From positions 124,001 through 188,000 of the forward strand of contig NZ_JADWPD010000010.1 of assembly GCF_017308975.1 (NCBI RefSeq): a DNA stretch of 64,000 bases, written 5' to 3'. Both the position numbers and the translations under genes were made by a program. Source of the DNA: Amycolatopsis sp. MtRt-6. Lineage in GTDB: Bacteria > Actinomycetota > Actinomycetes > Mycobacteriales > Pseudonocardiaceae. Below are positions 22,598 to 30,736 of this stretch, piece after piece. Position 1 is the stretch's first letter, and every line of letters begins with the position of its first letter. The notes under the pieces are model-generated. The model did no database searches. It was not told where the DNA came from and saw nothing but the letters and a program-made list of their open reading frames with translations.

Positions 22598-24658
22598 TCA
22601 GCCCCGCGGCGGGGTCTGCGGCAGGTCCAGCCGGTACACGCTCACCGTGCCCGAGCTGAACTCCTTCGTCAGCCCCGGCAACCCCGCCAGCCTGCTCAGC
22701 CCCGGCGCCAGGCTGTACGTCAGCTTGCCCGTCCAGTGGTGGCCGTCCGTGCCGACCGTCGGAGCCGACGTGTCCACGTACACCCAGCGGACGTTCTTCG
22801 CCCGCAGGATGCTCTGGACCTCCGGGTCCTCCGGGTAGTAGTTGAACATCGCCAGCAGCGTGATGTTGTCCTGGATAGGACTGTGGCCGTCCGGGACGAT
22901 GTTGAGGATCGGCAGGTCGTAGTCCACGTACAACAGCGTCGAGCCGTCGTTCGCGTTGTTGAGGATCGTCTCGCCCGGGGCCGCGTGCTCGTGCAGCCAC
23001 TTCGCCGCCGCTTCGTCCGAGGCGTCGTAGCGGACGAACTGCGGGGCCGCGTAGCGCTGGCTCAGTGACAGCGCGCCGGTGTTCATGTAGCCGCGGAACG
23101 ACGTCACCGTCAGCGCGCCCAGCAGCACCACGATCAGCCCGTACGCCACCGCCGGCCGGAACCGTGACGGGATCGGGTTGCGCTTCCGAACCGCCACCAC
23201 GAACAGCCCGAGCGCCACGAACAGGACGCCCGCCAAAACCGGGATCAGCAGGTAGACGTGGGTGTCGAGGCGGTTCGCGACGCGGTAGTAGTAGCGGCCG
23301 ATCATCGCCCCGAAGCCCGAGTTGGGCGAGTAGTGGAAGCTCACCATGACCGTCGCCCAGAACAGCCAGGCCGTCAGCAGCGGCCACGCGCGCCGCGACA
23401 GCACCGCGGCGACGACGCCGGCCAGGCCCAGCAGGCCGAGCACCAGCTGGCCCATCGTGCCGCTCGGGTCGAAGTAGCCGCCGTACGGCAGGCGCGCGAC
23501 CAGCTCGAACGACGCGCCGAGCTGGCTGCCGCGGATGTTCGCCGGCGCGTCGACCACCGAGCCGTTGCCGAGTCGCAGCAGGGCCAGGACGTCCGGGAAG
23601 ACCAGGACGACAGCCACCACGCCCGCCAGCACCAGCGGCAGCAGCGCGCGGACGAACGCGAGCCGGCCCGCCTTGGTGAACAGCAGGCCGATCATGGCCG
23701 CGACCGTCGTCAGCGCGACCGAGGTCAGCGCGCTCGGGTGCAGGTTGAACGCACCGGCGGCGGCGACGCCGACCAGCACCGCGCGGCCCCAGTTGCGCTT
23801 GCCGATCACCAGCATCACGGCGACGAGCCCGGGCATGAGCGTCATCGCGGCCGCGTTCGGCAGGACGCCGCCGTCGTGGGCGAAGGCGATGCCGGGCCGG
23901 TACAGCTGCACGGAGACCAGCGCCGCGACGCCGGCGGCGAGCTCGACCCAGCCGCGGCCGAGCCGGCCGTGGCGGAGCACCGCCGCGGTGAGGGCGGCCA
24001 CCGACAGCGGCAGCACGACCACCGTGAACGCGACCGTCGCCAGGTTCAGCGACAGCATCGTGTCGCCGAAGATGTCGGTGATCAGCGCGCAGATGCCGGT
24101 GAAGCCGGGCGGGTAGAACTGGACGTTCGTGTCGTGGATGACGTCGATCGGCAGCACCTGCCACGGGGCGGCCTTGCCGGTGAAGTGCGTGAAGGCGGTC
24201 AGCACGGCGTGCGTGACGGTGTCGTGCTCCTGGGTCGGCGTCTGCCACGACCCGAGCCCCTTGTGCCACATGCGGACGCCGAGGCCGACCCCGGCGACGG
24301 CGATGAGCGCGCCCAGCACCTGGGCCACCAGCCCGGCGCGGCCGGTCAGCGTGCGCAGCCGCGGGTCGTCGTCTGCCACGACCGGCTCCGCGGCCGGGCG
24401 ACGCCGGCGGACCAGCCACCGCACCCCGCCGAGCACCAGCAGGACGACGACCAGCGCGATGACCGCGGTCAGCAGGCCGAAGCGAATGCCGGTGACCCCC
24501 GTGAAGAGGGACAGCAGCAGAACGAACCCGGTGGTCAATGGGGCCGAAAGCCCCGCGAGCCAGAGCCGTTCGCGTACGCCGGTGACCAGGAGGATCGAGA
24601 ATCCCGGGAGCAGAACCACGAGGACGCCCACAGCCAGCCGGACAGCTTCGGACAACAT
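22598..24658 (-). CDS. Large multipass membrane protein, DUF6541-like (GT-C-like)
   Basis: Protein of 686 aa from ATG 24658, with GGAG 5 bases upstream. About 13 membrane helices, then a soluble C-terminal domain of about 170 residues. A large loop after the third helix has TPTQEHDTVTHAVLTAFTHFTG and NVQFYPPGFTGICALI. The C-terminal domain has EHAAPGETILNNANDGSTLLYVDYDLPIL and VRWVYVDTSA. This layout matches actinobacterial proteins called DUF6541, which look like GT-C glycosyltransferases with an acidic first loop; their reaction is unproven. A paralogue is divergently transcribed from 24837. I place it in the surface-glycan cluster. Confidence 0.78.
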   Translation of the reverse strand: MLSEAVRLAVGVLVVLLPGFSILLVTGVRERLWLAGLSAPLTTGFVLLLSLFTGVTGIRFGLLTAVIALVVVLLVLGGVRWLVRRRRPAAEPVVADDDPRLRTLTGRAGLVAQVLGALIAVAGVGLGVRMWHKGLGSWQTPTQEHDTVTHAVLTAFTHFTGKAAPWQVLPIDVIHDTNVQFYPPGFTGICALITDIFGDTMLSLNLATVAFTVVVLPLSVAALTAAVLRHGRLGRGWVELAAGVAALVSVQLYRPGIAFAHDGGVLPNAAAMTLMPGLVAVMLVIGKRNWGRAVLVGVAAAGAFNLHPSALTSVALTTVAAMIGLLFTKAGRLAFVRALLPLVLAGVVAVVLVFPDVLALLRLGNGSVVDAPANIRGSQLGASFELVARLPYGGYFDPSGTMGQLVLGLLGLAGVVAAVLSRRAWPLLTAWLFWATVMVSFHYSPNSGFGAMIGRYYYRVANRLDTHVYLLIPVLAGVLFVALGLFVVAVRKRNPIPSRFRPAVAYGLIVVLLGALTVTSFRGYMNTGALSLSQRYAAPQFVRYDASDEAAAKWLHEHAAPGETILNNANDGSTLLYVDYDLPILNIVPDGHSPIQDNITLLAMFNYYPEDPEVQSILRAKNVRWVYVDTSAPTVGTDGHHWTGKLTYSLAPGLSRLAGLPGLTKEFSSGTVSVYRLDLPQTPPRG

Positions 24659-24836
24659 GCATTCTCCGATCAACAAAGCCGCCAACGCCCGGAGTCTATG
24701 GGTGACCGCGGTCCGCCCAGGACGCGGGTGACCAGCCAGCTGACGTGCGCGGTAGCGTGGCCGCGGCCTCGCGAACGGCGTTCACCGCGGTACGCGGCCG
24801 TTCCGGGTCGGGTTACGGCGGAAATAGGGTGGGAGA

Positions 24837-26792
24837 ATGGGTTTTCTGCTCGTTCTGGCCGCATTCTGGCTTCCGGGTGCGGTTTTCGGAGCGGCGATCG
24901 GGCTGCGCGGCTGGACGCTCGGCGCGGCGGCGCCGGTGCTCACGTTCGGGATCGTGGCCCTCGGCATCCCGCTGCTCGGCGGCACGGGCATCCGGTGGAC
25001 GGCGCTCTCGGTGACACTGTGGACGCTCGTGGTGTCGGCCATCGGCTTCGCGGTCACCTGGGCCGTGGCGCGGTTCACCCGGCGCCCGGAGTCCGAACGC
25101 GAGCGTCCCCGGTGGTCGTGGCGCGCGCACGCCTTCACGGCGCTCGGCGTCGCCGCCGGTATGGGCGTCGGCGCGCTCACGGTCCTGCGCGGCATCCCGA
25201 CGCCCGGCACGGTCAACCAGGATTGGGACGCCGCGTTCCACGCGAACCTCGTCCGCTGGATCGCCGAGACCGGCGACGCGCGCCCGTCGACCATCGGCAC
25301 CATCGCGAACCTGCCGGACGAGACCCACTACTTCTACCCGGACACCTACCACGCGCTGCTCGCCCTGCTCTTCGGCAAGGGCGGGCTGACCGTGATGCCG
25401 CTGCTGAACTTCGCGTCCATCGCCGTCACCTTCGCGGTGCCGCTCGGCGTGGCCGCGATGTGCCGCGCGTGGCGCCTGCCGCCGGTGACGGCCGCCGCGG
25501 CCGCGGCCGCGTCCGCCTGCTTCACCTCGTTCCCCTACGACCTCTTCTGGCACGGCCCGGTCTGGCCGTACGCCGCCGGTGTCGCCCTGGTCCCGGCCAT
25601 GCTCGCGGTGGTCCGCCTGCTGCTCGAGCCCGGCGGGGCCACCGGCCCGCTGGCCGTGGGGGTCGGTGTCGCGGGGCTCGCGGCGCTGCACACGAGCGTC
25701 GTGTTCGTGCTCGTCGTCTACTGCGTCCTGATCCTGGCCGCCGTGCTCTTCAAGTTCGAGCCGATCGACTGGCGGCGGGCCTGGCCGTCGCTGGTGGCGG
25801 CCGCGGTGCTCGCCGCCGGGCTCGGCCTGCCCCAGGTGCTGCCCTCGCTCTACAACGCCGGCGGCGTCACGGCCGCGGTCTGGCCGAACGCGGCGACCAT
25901 GACCGGCGCGGTCGGGCAGGCGGTCACGTTCTCGCCGATGGCGAGCTTCCCGCAGTGGTGGCTCGGCCTGCCCGCCATCGTCGGCGTGTTCCTGCTGGCC
26001 CGGCACCGGCGGGTGGTCTGGCTGATCGCCGCGTACGTCGTCCTCGGCGGCCTGTACGCGGCGACGGTGTCCATGGAGAACGGCCTGGTCCACCTGCTCA
26101 GCGGGCCGTTCTACAACGACAACTACCGGCTCGCGGCCCTGCTGCCGATGATCGGCGCGGTGGGCTTCGGCGAGTTCGTCCACACGGCGACCGCGTGGTT
26201 CGCGGCGAAGGTCCGGCCCCGGCTGCCGAAGCTGCACCCGGCCGCGCCCGTCCTGGCCGGCGTGGTGCTGCTGGCGGCGGTGATCGGCGGGTTCAGCCGC
26301 GGGTACGTGTACCTAAACTCCGTCCACGTGAACATCGCCTACCGCGGCTTCCCCGCGGTGAGCGCGGACGAGGAGACGGCGTTCGCCTGGCTGGCGCGGC
26401 ACACCGTGCCCGGGGAGCGCGTGCTGAACGACCGCCTCGACGGCTCGGTCTGGATGTACGCGCTGCAGGGCGTGAAGCCGACCCAGTGGAACTACTACGG
26501 CGCCCCGCGCACCAGCGACGTCGGCTACGTCAGCGCGTTCGCGAACCGGCTGGAAACCGACCCGCGGGCCCGGGCGATCCTGCGCGAGCTGAAGGTCCGG
26601 TACGCCTTCGTCGGCCAGGGGAACGCCGTCCCCGACCAGCGCAACGACCCCGGCCTGCTGAACCTGGACACCGCACCCGGGTTCAAGCTGGTCTACCGCA
26701 ACGCCGGTGCGTCCGTCTACGAGATCGCGGGCCAGCAGGACGTCGTCGCGGCGGGCGCCGCACCCGGGTCCGCGGCCGGTAACGGGCAGTGA
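24837..26792 (+). CDS. Large multipass membrane protein, DUF6541-like paralogue
   Basis: Protein of 651 aa with GTGGGAG just before the ATG. It has the same plan as the divergent neighbour: N-terminal helices, first large loop with TVNQDWDAAFHANLVRWIAETG and DETHYFYPDTYHALLALLFG, about ten more helices, and a C-terminal soluble domain with HTVPGERVLNDRLDGSVWMYAL and LKVRYAFVGQGN. A conserved D/H pattern in the first loop (EHD in the paralogue, QDWD here) could be the catalytic acidic site of a GT-C enzyme. The two proteins share perhaps a quarter of residues by eye, so the duplication is old. Confidence 0.78.
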   Translation: MGFLLVLAAFWLPGAVFGAAIGLRGWTLGAAAPVLTFGIVALGIPLLGGTGIRWTALSVTLWTLVVSAIGFAVTWAVARFTRRPESERERPRWSWRAHAFTALGVAAGMGVGALTVLRGIPTPGTVNQDWDAAFHANLVRWIAETGDARPSTIGTIANLPDETHYFYPDTYHALLALLFGKGGLTVMPLLNFASIAVTFAVPLGVAAMCRAWRLPPVTAAAAAAASACFTSFPYDLFWHGPVWPYAAGVALVPAMLAVVRLLLEPGGATGPLAVGVGVAGLAALHTSVVFVLVVYCVLILAAVLFKFEPIDWRRAWPSLVAAAVLAAGLGLPQVLPSLYNAGGVTAAVWPNAATMTGAVGQAVTFSPMASFPQWWLGLPAIVGVFLLARHRRVVWLIAAYVVLGGLYAATVSMENGLVHLLSGPFYNDNYRLAALLPMIGAVGFGEFVHTATAWFAAKVRPRLPKLHPAAPVLAGVVLLAAVIGGFSRGYVYLNSVHVNIAYRGFPAVSADEETAFAWLARHTVPGERVLNDRLDGSVWMYALQGVKPTQWNYYGAPRTSDVGYVSAFANRLETDPRARAILRELKVRYAFVGQGNAVPDQRNDPGLLNLDTAPGFKLVYRNAGASVYEIAGQQDVVAAGAAPGSAAGNGQ

Positions 26793-26811
26793 AGGGCTGC
26801 TGTGTTGACTG

Positions 26812-26901
26812 TTACCAATCCGACCGGCAGCCACGGCGGAACACGTGCGGCGGGCGGGTTGGCTGCGGACCGCGTCCGCCTACTTTCGGCCGGATTGGTA
26901 A
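26812..26901. promoter_or_regulatory. Inverted pair TTACCAATCCG / CGGATTGGTAA
   Basis: A perfect 11-bp inverted repeat, 26812-26822 and 26891-26901, separated by 68 bp in the gap between the DUF6541-like gene and the DPM-like GT2 gene. The right half ends 9 bp before the GTG start at 26911. TTGACT (26805-26810) abuts the left half. It could be two operator half-sites holding a loop, or a long stem. No known regulator can be assigned. Confidence 0.5.
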
Positions 26902-26910
26902 TGTGATCGC

Positions 26911-27654
26911 GTGTCAACGACCTCGGTGACCAGCCGCCGCGTGCTCATCGTGATGCCCGCCCTCAACGAGTCGGCGAGCGTCGCGTCGGTCATCGAGCAG
27001 GTGAAGCGGGCCCTTCCGGACGGCGACCTGCTCGTCGTCGACGACGGCTCGGTCGACGACACCGCCAAGCTGGCCCGTGCCGCGGGCGCCGAGGTGGCCC
27101 GGCTCGCCGTGAACCTCGGGGTCGGTGGCGCGATGCGCACCGGCTTCCGCTACGCCGCCGCCCGCGGGTACGACGTCGTCGTGCAGGTGGACGCGGACGG
27201 CCAGCACGACCCGGACGAGCTCGACGCGCTGCTGCGCGGCCTGGACGACGCCGACATCGTGATCGGCTCCCGGTTCGCCGGCAAGGGCGCCTACAAGGCC
27301 AGCGGGCCGCGCAAGTACGCCATGGTCGCGCTGTCGATCGTGTTCTCGCGGCTGGCGAAGACCCGGCTGACCGACGTCACGTCGGGCTTCAAGGCGATGG
27401 GGCCGCGCGCGATCCGGCTGTTCGCCGGCTACTACCCGGCCGAGTACCTCGGCGACACGGTGGAATCGCTGGTCATGGCCATCCGGGCCAAGCTGGTCAT
27501 CAAGGAGATCCCGGTCATCATGCGCGAGCGCGCGGGCGGCACGCCCAGCCACTCGCCCGTCAAGTCGGCGGTCTACCTGGGCCGGGCCGGGCTCGCGCTG
27601 CTGCTCGCTCTGGTCCGCCGCCGTCCCGCGGTCGACTCCTCGGACTCGGCGTAA
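26911..27654 (+). CDS. Dolichyl/polyprenyl-phosphate sugar synthase-like GT2
   Basis: Protein of 247 aa, DPM1-like. It has VLIVMPALNESASV, DLLVVDDGSVDDTAKL, VQVDADGQHDPDELD (the DXD-type metal site) and IGSRFAGKG. DVTSGFKAMGPRAI and GDTVESLVMAIRAKL complete the family pattern. Such enzymes move a sugar from a nucleotide donor to polyprenyl phosphate on the inner face, making donors for GT-C enzymes such as the neighbouring DUF6541-like proteins. There is no C-terminal membrane domain; the downstream DUF2304 protein (13 bp away) probably anchors it. Confidence 0.88.
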   Translation: MSTTSVTSRRVLIVMPALNESASVASVIEQVKRALPDGDLLVVDDGSVDDTAKLARAAGAEVARLAVNLGVGGAMRTGFRYAAARGYDVVVQVDADGQHDPDELDALLRGLDDADIVIGSRFAGKGAYKASGPRKYAMVALSIVFSRLAKTRLTDVTSGFKAMGPRAIRLFAGYYPAEYLGDTVESLVMAIRAKLVIKEIPVIMRERAGGTPSHSPVKSAVYLGRAGLALLLALVRRRPAVDSSDSA

Positions 27655-27667
27655 GGAGCTTGGGAAG

Positions 27668-28102
27668 ATGCAGGGTTGGCGCATCCTCAGCATCGTCATC
27701 GCGTGCTTGGTGCTGTTCGTCGTCCTCGAGATGATGCGGCGCCGCAAGCTGCGGGAAAAGTACGCGGGCGTGTGGCTGATCGTCGCCATCGGCGTCGTGG
27801 TGCTGGCGGCGATCCCGGCGGCGGCGCAGTTCCTGGCCCGGCTGACCGGGGTGGAAACCCCGTCGAACTTCGTATTCCTCCTCGCCGGCGTCGTGCTGGC
27901 GCTGGTGTCGCTGCACCTGTCCACCGAGACCGGGCACCTCGAGGAGGAGGTGCGCACGTCGGTCGAGGAGATCGCGCTGCTGCGCTGCGAGCTCGAGGAC
28001 ACCCGGCGCGAGCTGGCGGTCCGGATTGCCGAGCTGGAGGCGAAGACGGCGGCGCCCGACGACGTCAAAGGGCTCCCGGAGGTCGAGCGCGTCAGCAAGT
28101 GA
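27668..28102 (+). CDS. DUF2304 membrane protein
   Basis: Protein of 144 aa. Two or three membrane helices (SIVIACLVLFVVLEMM; WLIVAIGVVVLAAIPA; FVFLLAGVVLALVSLHLS) with the family motif RRRKLREKYAGVWL between the first two. A cytoplasmic coiled coil with heptads follows (EEEVRTSVEEIALLRCELEDTRREL). DUF2304 genes regularly follow DPM-like GT2 genes in actinobacteria, as here, and may anchor or regulate the synthase. GGAGCTTGGGA is upstream of the ATG. The downstream kinase-like gene overlaps its 3' end. Confidence 0.87.
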   Translation: MQGWRILSIVIACLVLFVVLEMMRRRKLREKYAGVWLIVAIGVVVLAAIPAAAQFLARLTGVETPSNFVFLLAGVVLALVSLHLSTETGHLEEEVRTSVEEIALLRCELEDTRRELAVRIAELEAKTAAPDDVKGLPEVERVSK

Positions 28103-28643
28103 CGCCCTGATCGAGGCCCTGCTCGCCGCGCCCGCCCGGCTGGGCCGGGTGCGCGTGCTGGCCATCGACGGCCCGTCCGGCGCGGGGAAGTCCACGCTGG
28201 CCGCCCGGGTCGTCGCCGACCTGACCGCCCGCGGGTGCCGCACGGCCCTGGTGAGCACCGACGCCTTCGCGACGTGGGACGACCCGGTGGCGTGGTGGCC
28301 CCAGCTCGTCGACGGCGTCCTGCGGCCACTGGCCGGCGGCCTGCCGGGTACCTACCGCCGCATGGACTGGACCACTGGGGTGCCCCGGCCGGGTGAGCTC
28401 GTCCGGGTGGCGGTCCCGGACGTCCTCGTGCTGGAAGGCGTTTCCAGCGGCCGCACTTCGGTAAGACCCCTGCTTTCGCACCTCTGCTGGCTCGAGGGCG
28501 GCTCGGAGGCCGGCCGGCTGGCCCGGACGGTCGAGCGGGACGGCGCGGCCGCACGGGCCGAACTGGCGCGGTGGCAACGGTTCGAGCGCGGCTGGTTCAC
28601 CGTCGACGGCACCGCCGAAGCCGCCGGCACCAGACTTTCGTAG
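28026..28643 (+). CDS. Uridine kinase-like P-loop protein
   Basis: Protein of up to 205 aa. The domain is clear: ALLAAPARLGRVRVLAIDGPSGAGKSTLAARV (P-loop GPSGAGKS), LVSTDAFATWDDPVAWWP, VLVLEGVSSGR and ARTVERDGAA. It belongs to the P-loop kinase group often annotated as uridine kinase in actinobacteria; the true substrate is unknown. The start is uncertain. TTG 28026 is the only upstream start in frame and gives an odd Arg/Ser-rich N-terminus that overlaps DUF2304 by 77 bases. GTG 28149 would cut into the conserved N-terminal helix. I give the longer form. Confidence 0.7.
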   Translation: MPSWRRRRRRPTTSKGSRRSSASASDALIEALLAAPARLGRVRVLAIDGPSGAGKSTLAARVVADLTARGCRTALVSTDAFATWDDPVAWWPQLVDGVLRPLAGGLPGTYRRMDWTTGVPRPGELVRVAVPDVLVLEGVSSGRTSVRPLLSHLCWLEGGSEAGRLARTVERDGAAARAELARWQRFERGWFTVDGTAEAAGTRLS

Positions 28644-28970
28644 GGGACCGGTCGATCACGTACCGTGATCGGATCGCTCCGGATCGATCCAGCGAAACGG
28701 AGCCGGATGCACGAGTGAGCCACTGTAGGTACCGCCATCTGAGTCATGGATCAGGTACCGAGTGCAGCTACGGGCTGCAAATGGTCACATTCTGTCGCGA
28801 TTTACGGACACATTGCGGTCAAATCGACGTCCACGTAGCGCGATCGTAACCTCACGTGCTTAAGTGCGGGCCGAGTTCCCGCTAGTGTCGGCGAGCACAC
28901 CGATCGTCCGTCGAGTTCCTGACCGACCGGACGGTGACTTTGATCCCGAACATCTCCCAAGGGGTGCCAG
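28644..28970. other. Upstream region of the peptide importer operon
   Basis: No gene is supported here. CGATCACG-TAC-CGTGATCG (28653-28671) is a perfect 8-bp-arm palindrome just after the kinase stop, a terminator or operator. GGTCACATT (28783), GGACACATT (28806) and GGTCAAATC (28817) are related direct repeats with 23- and 11-bp steps, and CGATTT/AAATCG (28798, 28821) is an inverted pair around them, a likely operator zone. A plausible promoter is TTAAGT (28860-28865), 17 bp, TAGTGT (28883-28888). The leader would then be about 75 nt. Confidence 0.45.
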
Positions 28971-30650
28971 ATGCAGCAATTGCGGCTGACCCGAACACGC
29001 CGGGTGGCCCTGATCGGGCTAAGCGGCGCGCTCGCGGTTTCGCTGTCCGCCTGTGCGGAATCCAAGCGTGAAGAGGGCGCAGGAGGTGGTTCCGGGGGCA
29101 CCATGATCTTCGGCGCGGCCGGCAACCCGAAGTTGTTCGACCCGATCTTCAACGACGAGGGCGAGACCTTCCGGATCACGCGGCAGATCTTCGACACGCT
29201 GATCCAGAACAAGCCGGGCACCGCCGACCTCGAGCCTTCGCTGGCCGAGAAGTGGGAGCCGAGCAACGACGGCAAGACCTGGACCTTCTCCCTCAAGCAG
29301 GGTGTGAAGTTCTCCGACGGCACCGCCTTCGACGCGACCGCGGTCTGCTTCAACTTCGATCGCTGGTACAACATGAAGGGCGCCGCCGCCCAGAGCCAGA
29401 TGATCTACTACGCCGACGTCTTCGGCGGGTTCGCCAAGAACGAGAGCACCGACTACAGCGACCCGGTCTACAAGAGCTGCGAAGCCAAGGACCCGGCGAC
29501 CGCGGTCGTGAACCTGAACAAGGCGAAGGGCGCGTTCCCGGCGGCCTTCACCCTGCCGTCGTTCTCGATGCAGAGCCCGACCGCGCTCAAGCAGTACAAG
29601 GCGGACGAGGTCACCCAGTCCGGCGACTCGTTCACCTACAGCGAGTACGCGAACAAGCACCCGGTCGGCACCGGCCCGTTCAAGTTCGACAGCTGGGACC
29701 AGGGCAAGGGTGAGATCACCCTGTCCAAGAACGAGACCAGCCCGTCCCAGACGGCCAAGCTCGACAAGCTGATCTTCAAGGTCATCCCGGACGAGAACGC
29801 CCGCAAGCAGGCGCTCAAGGCCGGTGACATCCAGGGCTACGACTACCCGGCGCCCGCGGACTACGGCCTGCTGCGCAACGAGGGCGAGCAGGTGCTGGTG
29901 CGCCCGCCGTTCAACGTGCTGTACATGGGCATCAACCAGTCCGGTCCGGCCGGTGAAAAGCTGAAGGACGTCAAAGTCCGCCAGGCGCTGGCCTACGGCA
30001 TCAACCGCGAGCAGTTCGTCAAGAGCAAGCTGCCCGAGGGCGCCGAGGTGGCCACCGAGTTCGTGCCCAAGACGATCTCCGGCTACACCGACGAGGTCAC
30101 CAAGTACCCGTACAACCCGGAGAAGGCCAAGCAGCTGCTCTCCGAAGCCGGGGCGACGAACCTGACGCTGAAGTTCTACTACCCGACCGAGGTCACCCGG
30201 CCGTACATGCCGAACCCGGCGGACGTCTTCACGTCGATCTCCGAGGACCTGAAGGCCATCGGCATCAAGATCGAGCCGGTCGCCAAGCCGTGGAACGGCG
30301 GCTACAAGGACGACGTCCAGAAGTTCGGCAAGCAGGACCTCCACCTGCTCGGCTGGACCGGTGACTACAACGACGCCGGGAACTTCGTCGGCACCTTCTT
30401 CGGCCGCAAGAAGCCGGAGTTCGGGTTCGACAACCCGCAGCTGTTCCAGGCGCTCGCCGCCGCGGACGCTTCGCCCGCCGGCGACGCGCACGCCAAGGCG
30501 TACCAGGAAGTCAACAAGCAGATCATGGACTACCTGCCGGCCATCCCGATCTCCTACGGCCCGCCCGCCATCGTGGTCGGCCCGAAGGTCAAGGGCCTGG
30601 TCGCCAGCCCGCTGACCGATGAGCGGTTCAACACCGTCACTGTCAACTGA
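28971..30650 (+). CDS. Dpp/Opp peptide importer, solute-binding lipoprotein
   Basis: Protein of 559 aa. Signal RTRRVALIGLSGALAVSLSAC has a lipobox ending at Cys28. It is a full-length SBP_bac_5 (DppA/OppA) fold: ITRQIFDTLIQNKPGTADLEPSLAEKW, WTFSLKQGVKFSDGTAFDA, VGTGPFKFDSWDQGKG, VRQALAYGINREQFV and HLLGWTGDYNDAGNF. It captures peptides or related cationic solutes outside the membrane and feeds the DppBCDF complex encoded next. An internal hairpin (30669-30700) between this gene and dppB probably lets it be made in excess. Ligand not predictable. Confidence 0.94.
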   Translation: MQQLRLTRTRRVALIGLSGALAVSLSACAESKREEGAGGGSGGTMIFGAAGNPKLFDPIFNDEGETFRITRQIFDTLIQNKPGTADLEPSLAEKWEPSNDGKTWTFSLKQGVKFSDGTAFDATAVCFNFDRWYNMKGAAAQSQMIYYADVFGGFAKNESTDYSDPVYKSCEAKDPATAVVNLNKAKGAFPAAFTLPSFSMQSPTALKQYKADEVTQSGDSFTYSEYANKHPVGTGPFKFDSWDQGKGEITLSKNETSPSQTAKLDKLIFKVIPDENARKQALKAGDIQGYDYPAPADYGLLRNEGEQVLVRPPFNVLYMGINQSGPAGEKLKDVKVRQALAYGINREQFVKSKLPEGAEVATEFVPKTISGYTDEVTKYPYNPEKAKQLLSEAGATNLTLKFYYPTEVTRPYMPNPADVFTSISEDLKAIGIKIEPVAKPWNGGYKDDVQKFGKQDLHLLGWTGDYNDAGNFVGTFFGRKKPEFGFDNPQLFQALAAADASPAGDAHAKAYQEVNKQIMDYLPAIPISYGPPAIVVGPKVKGLVASPLTDERFNTVTVN

Positions 30651-30668
30651 CGGTTCCGCGCCGCGAGG

Positions 30669-30700
30669 CATGGGGTGGGTGCTACCGCGCCCACCCCATG
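30669..30700 (+). terminator. Intra-operon hairpin after the binding-protein gene
   Basis: CATGGGGTGGG (30669-30679) and CCCACCCCATG (30690-30700) form a perfect 11-bp stem with a 10-nt loop, 18 bp after the stop and 36 bp before dppB. There is no T-run, so it more likely slows or protects the transcript than stops it completely. Such hairpins often raise binding-protein levels over the membrane subunits. Confidence 0.75.
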
Positions 30701-30736
30701 TTCCGTACTCAGCGGGCTGCCACCTAAGGACTGCAA

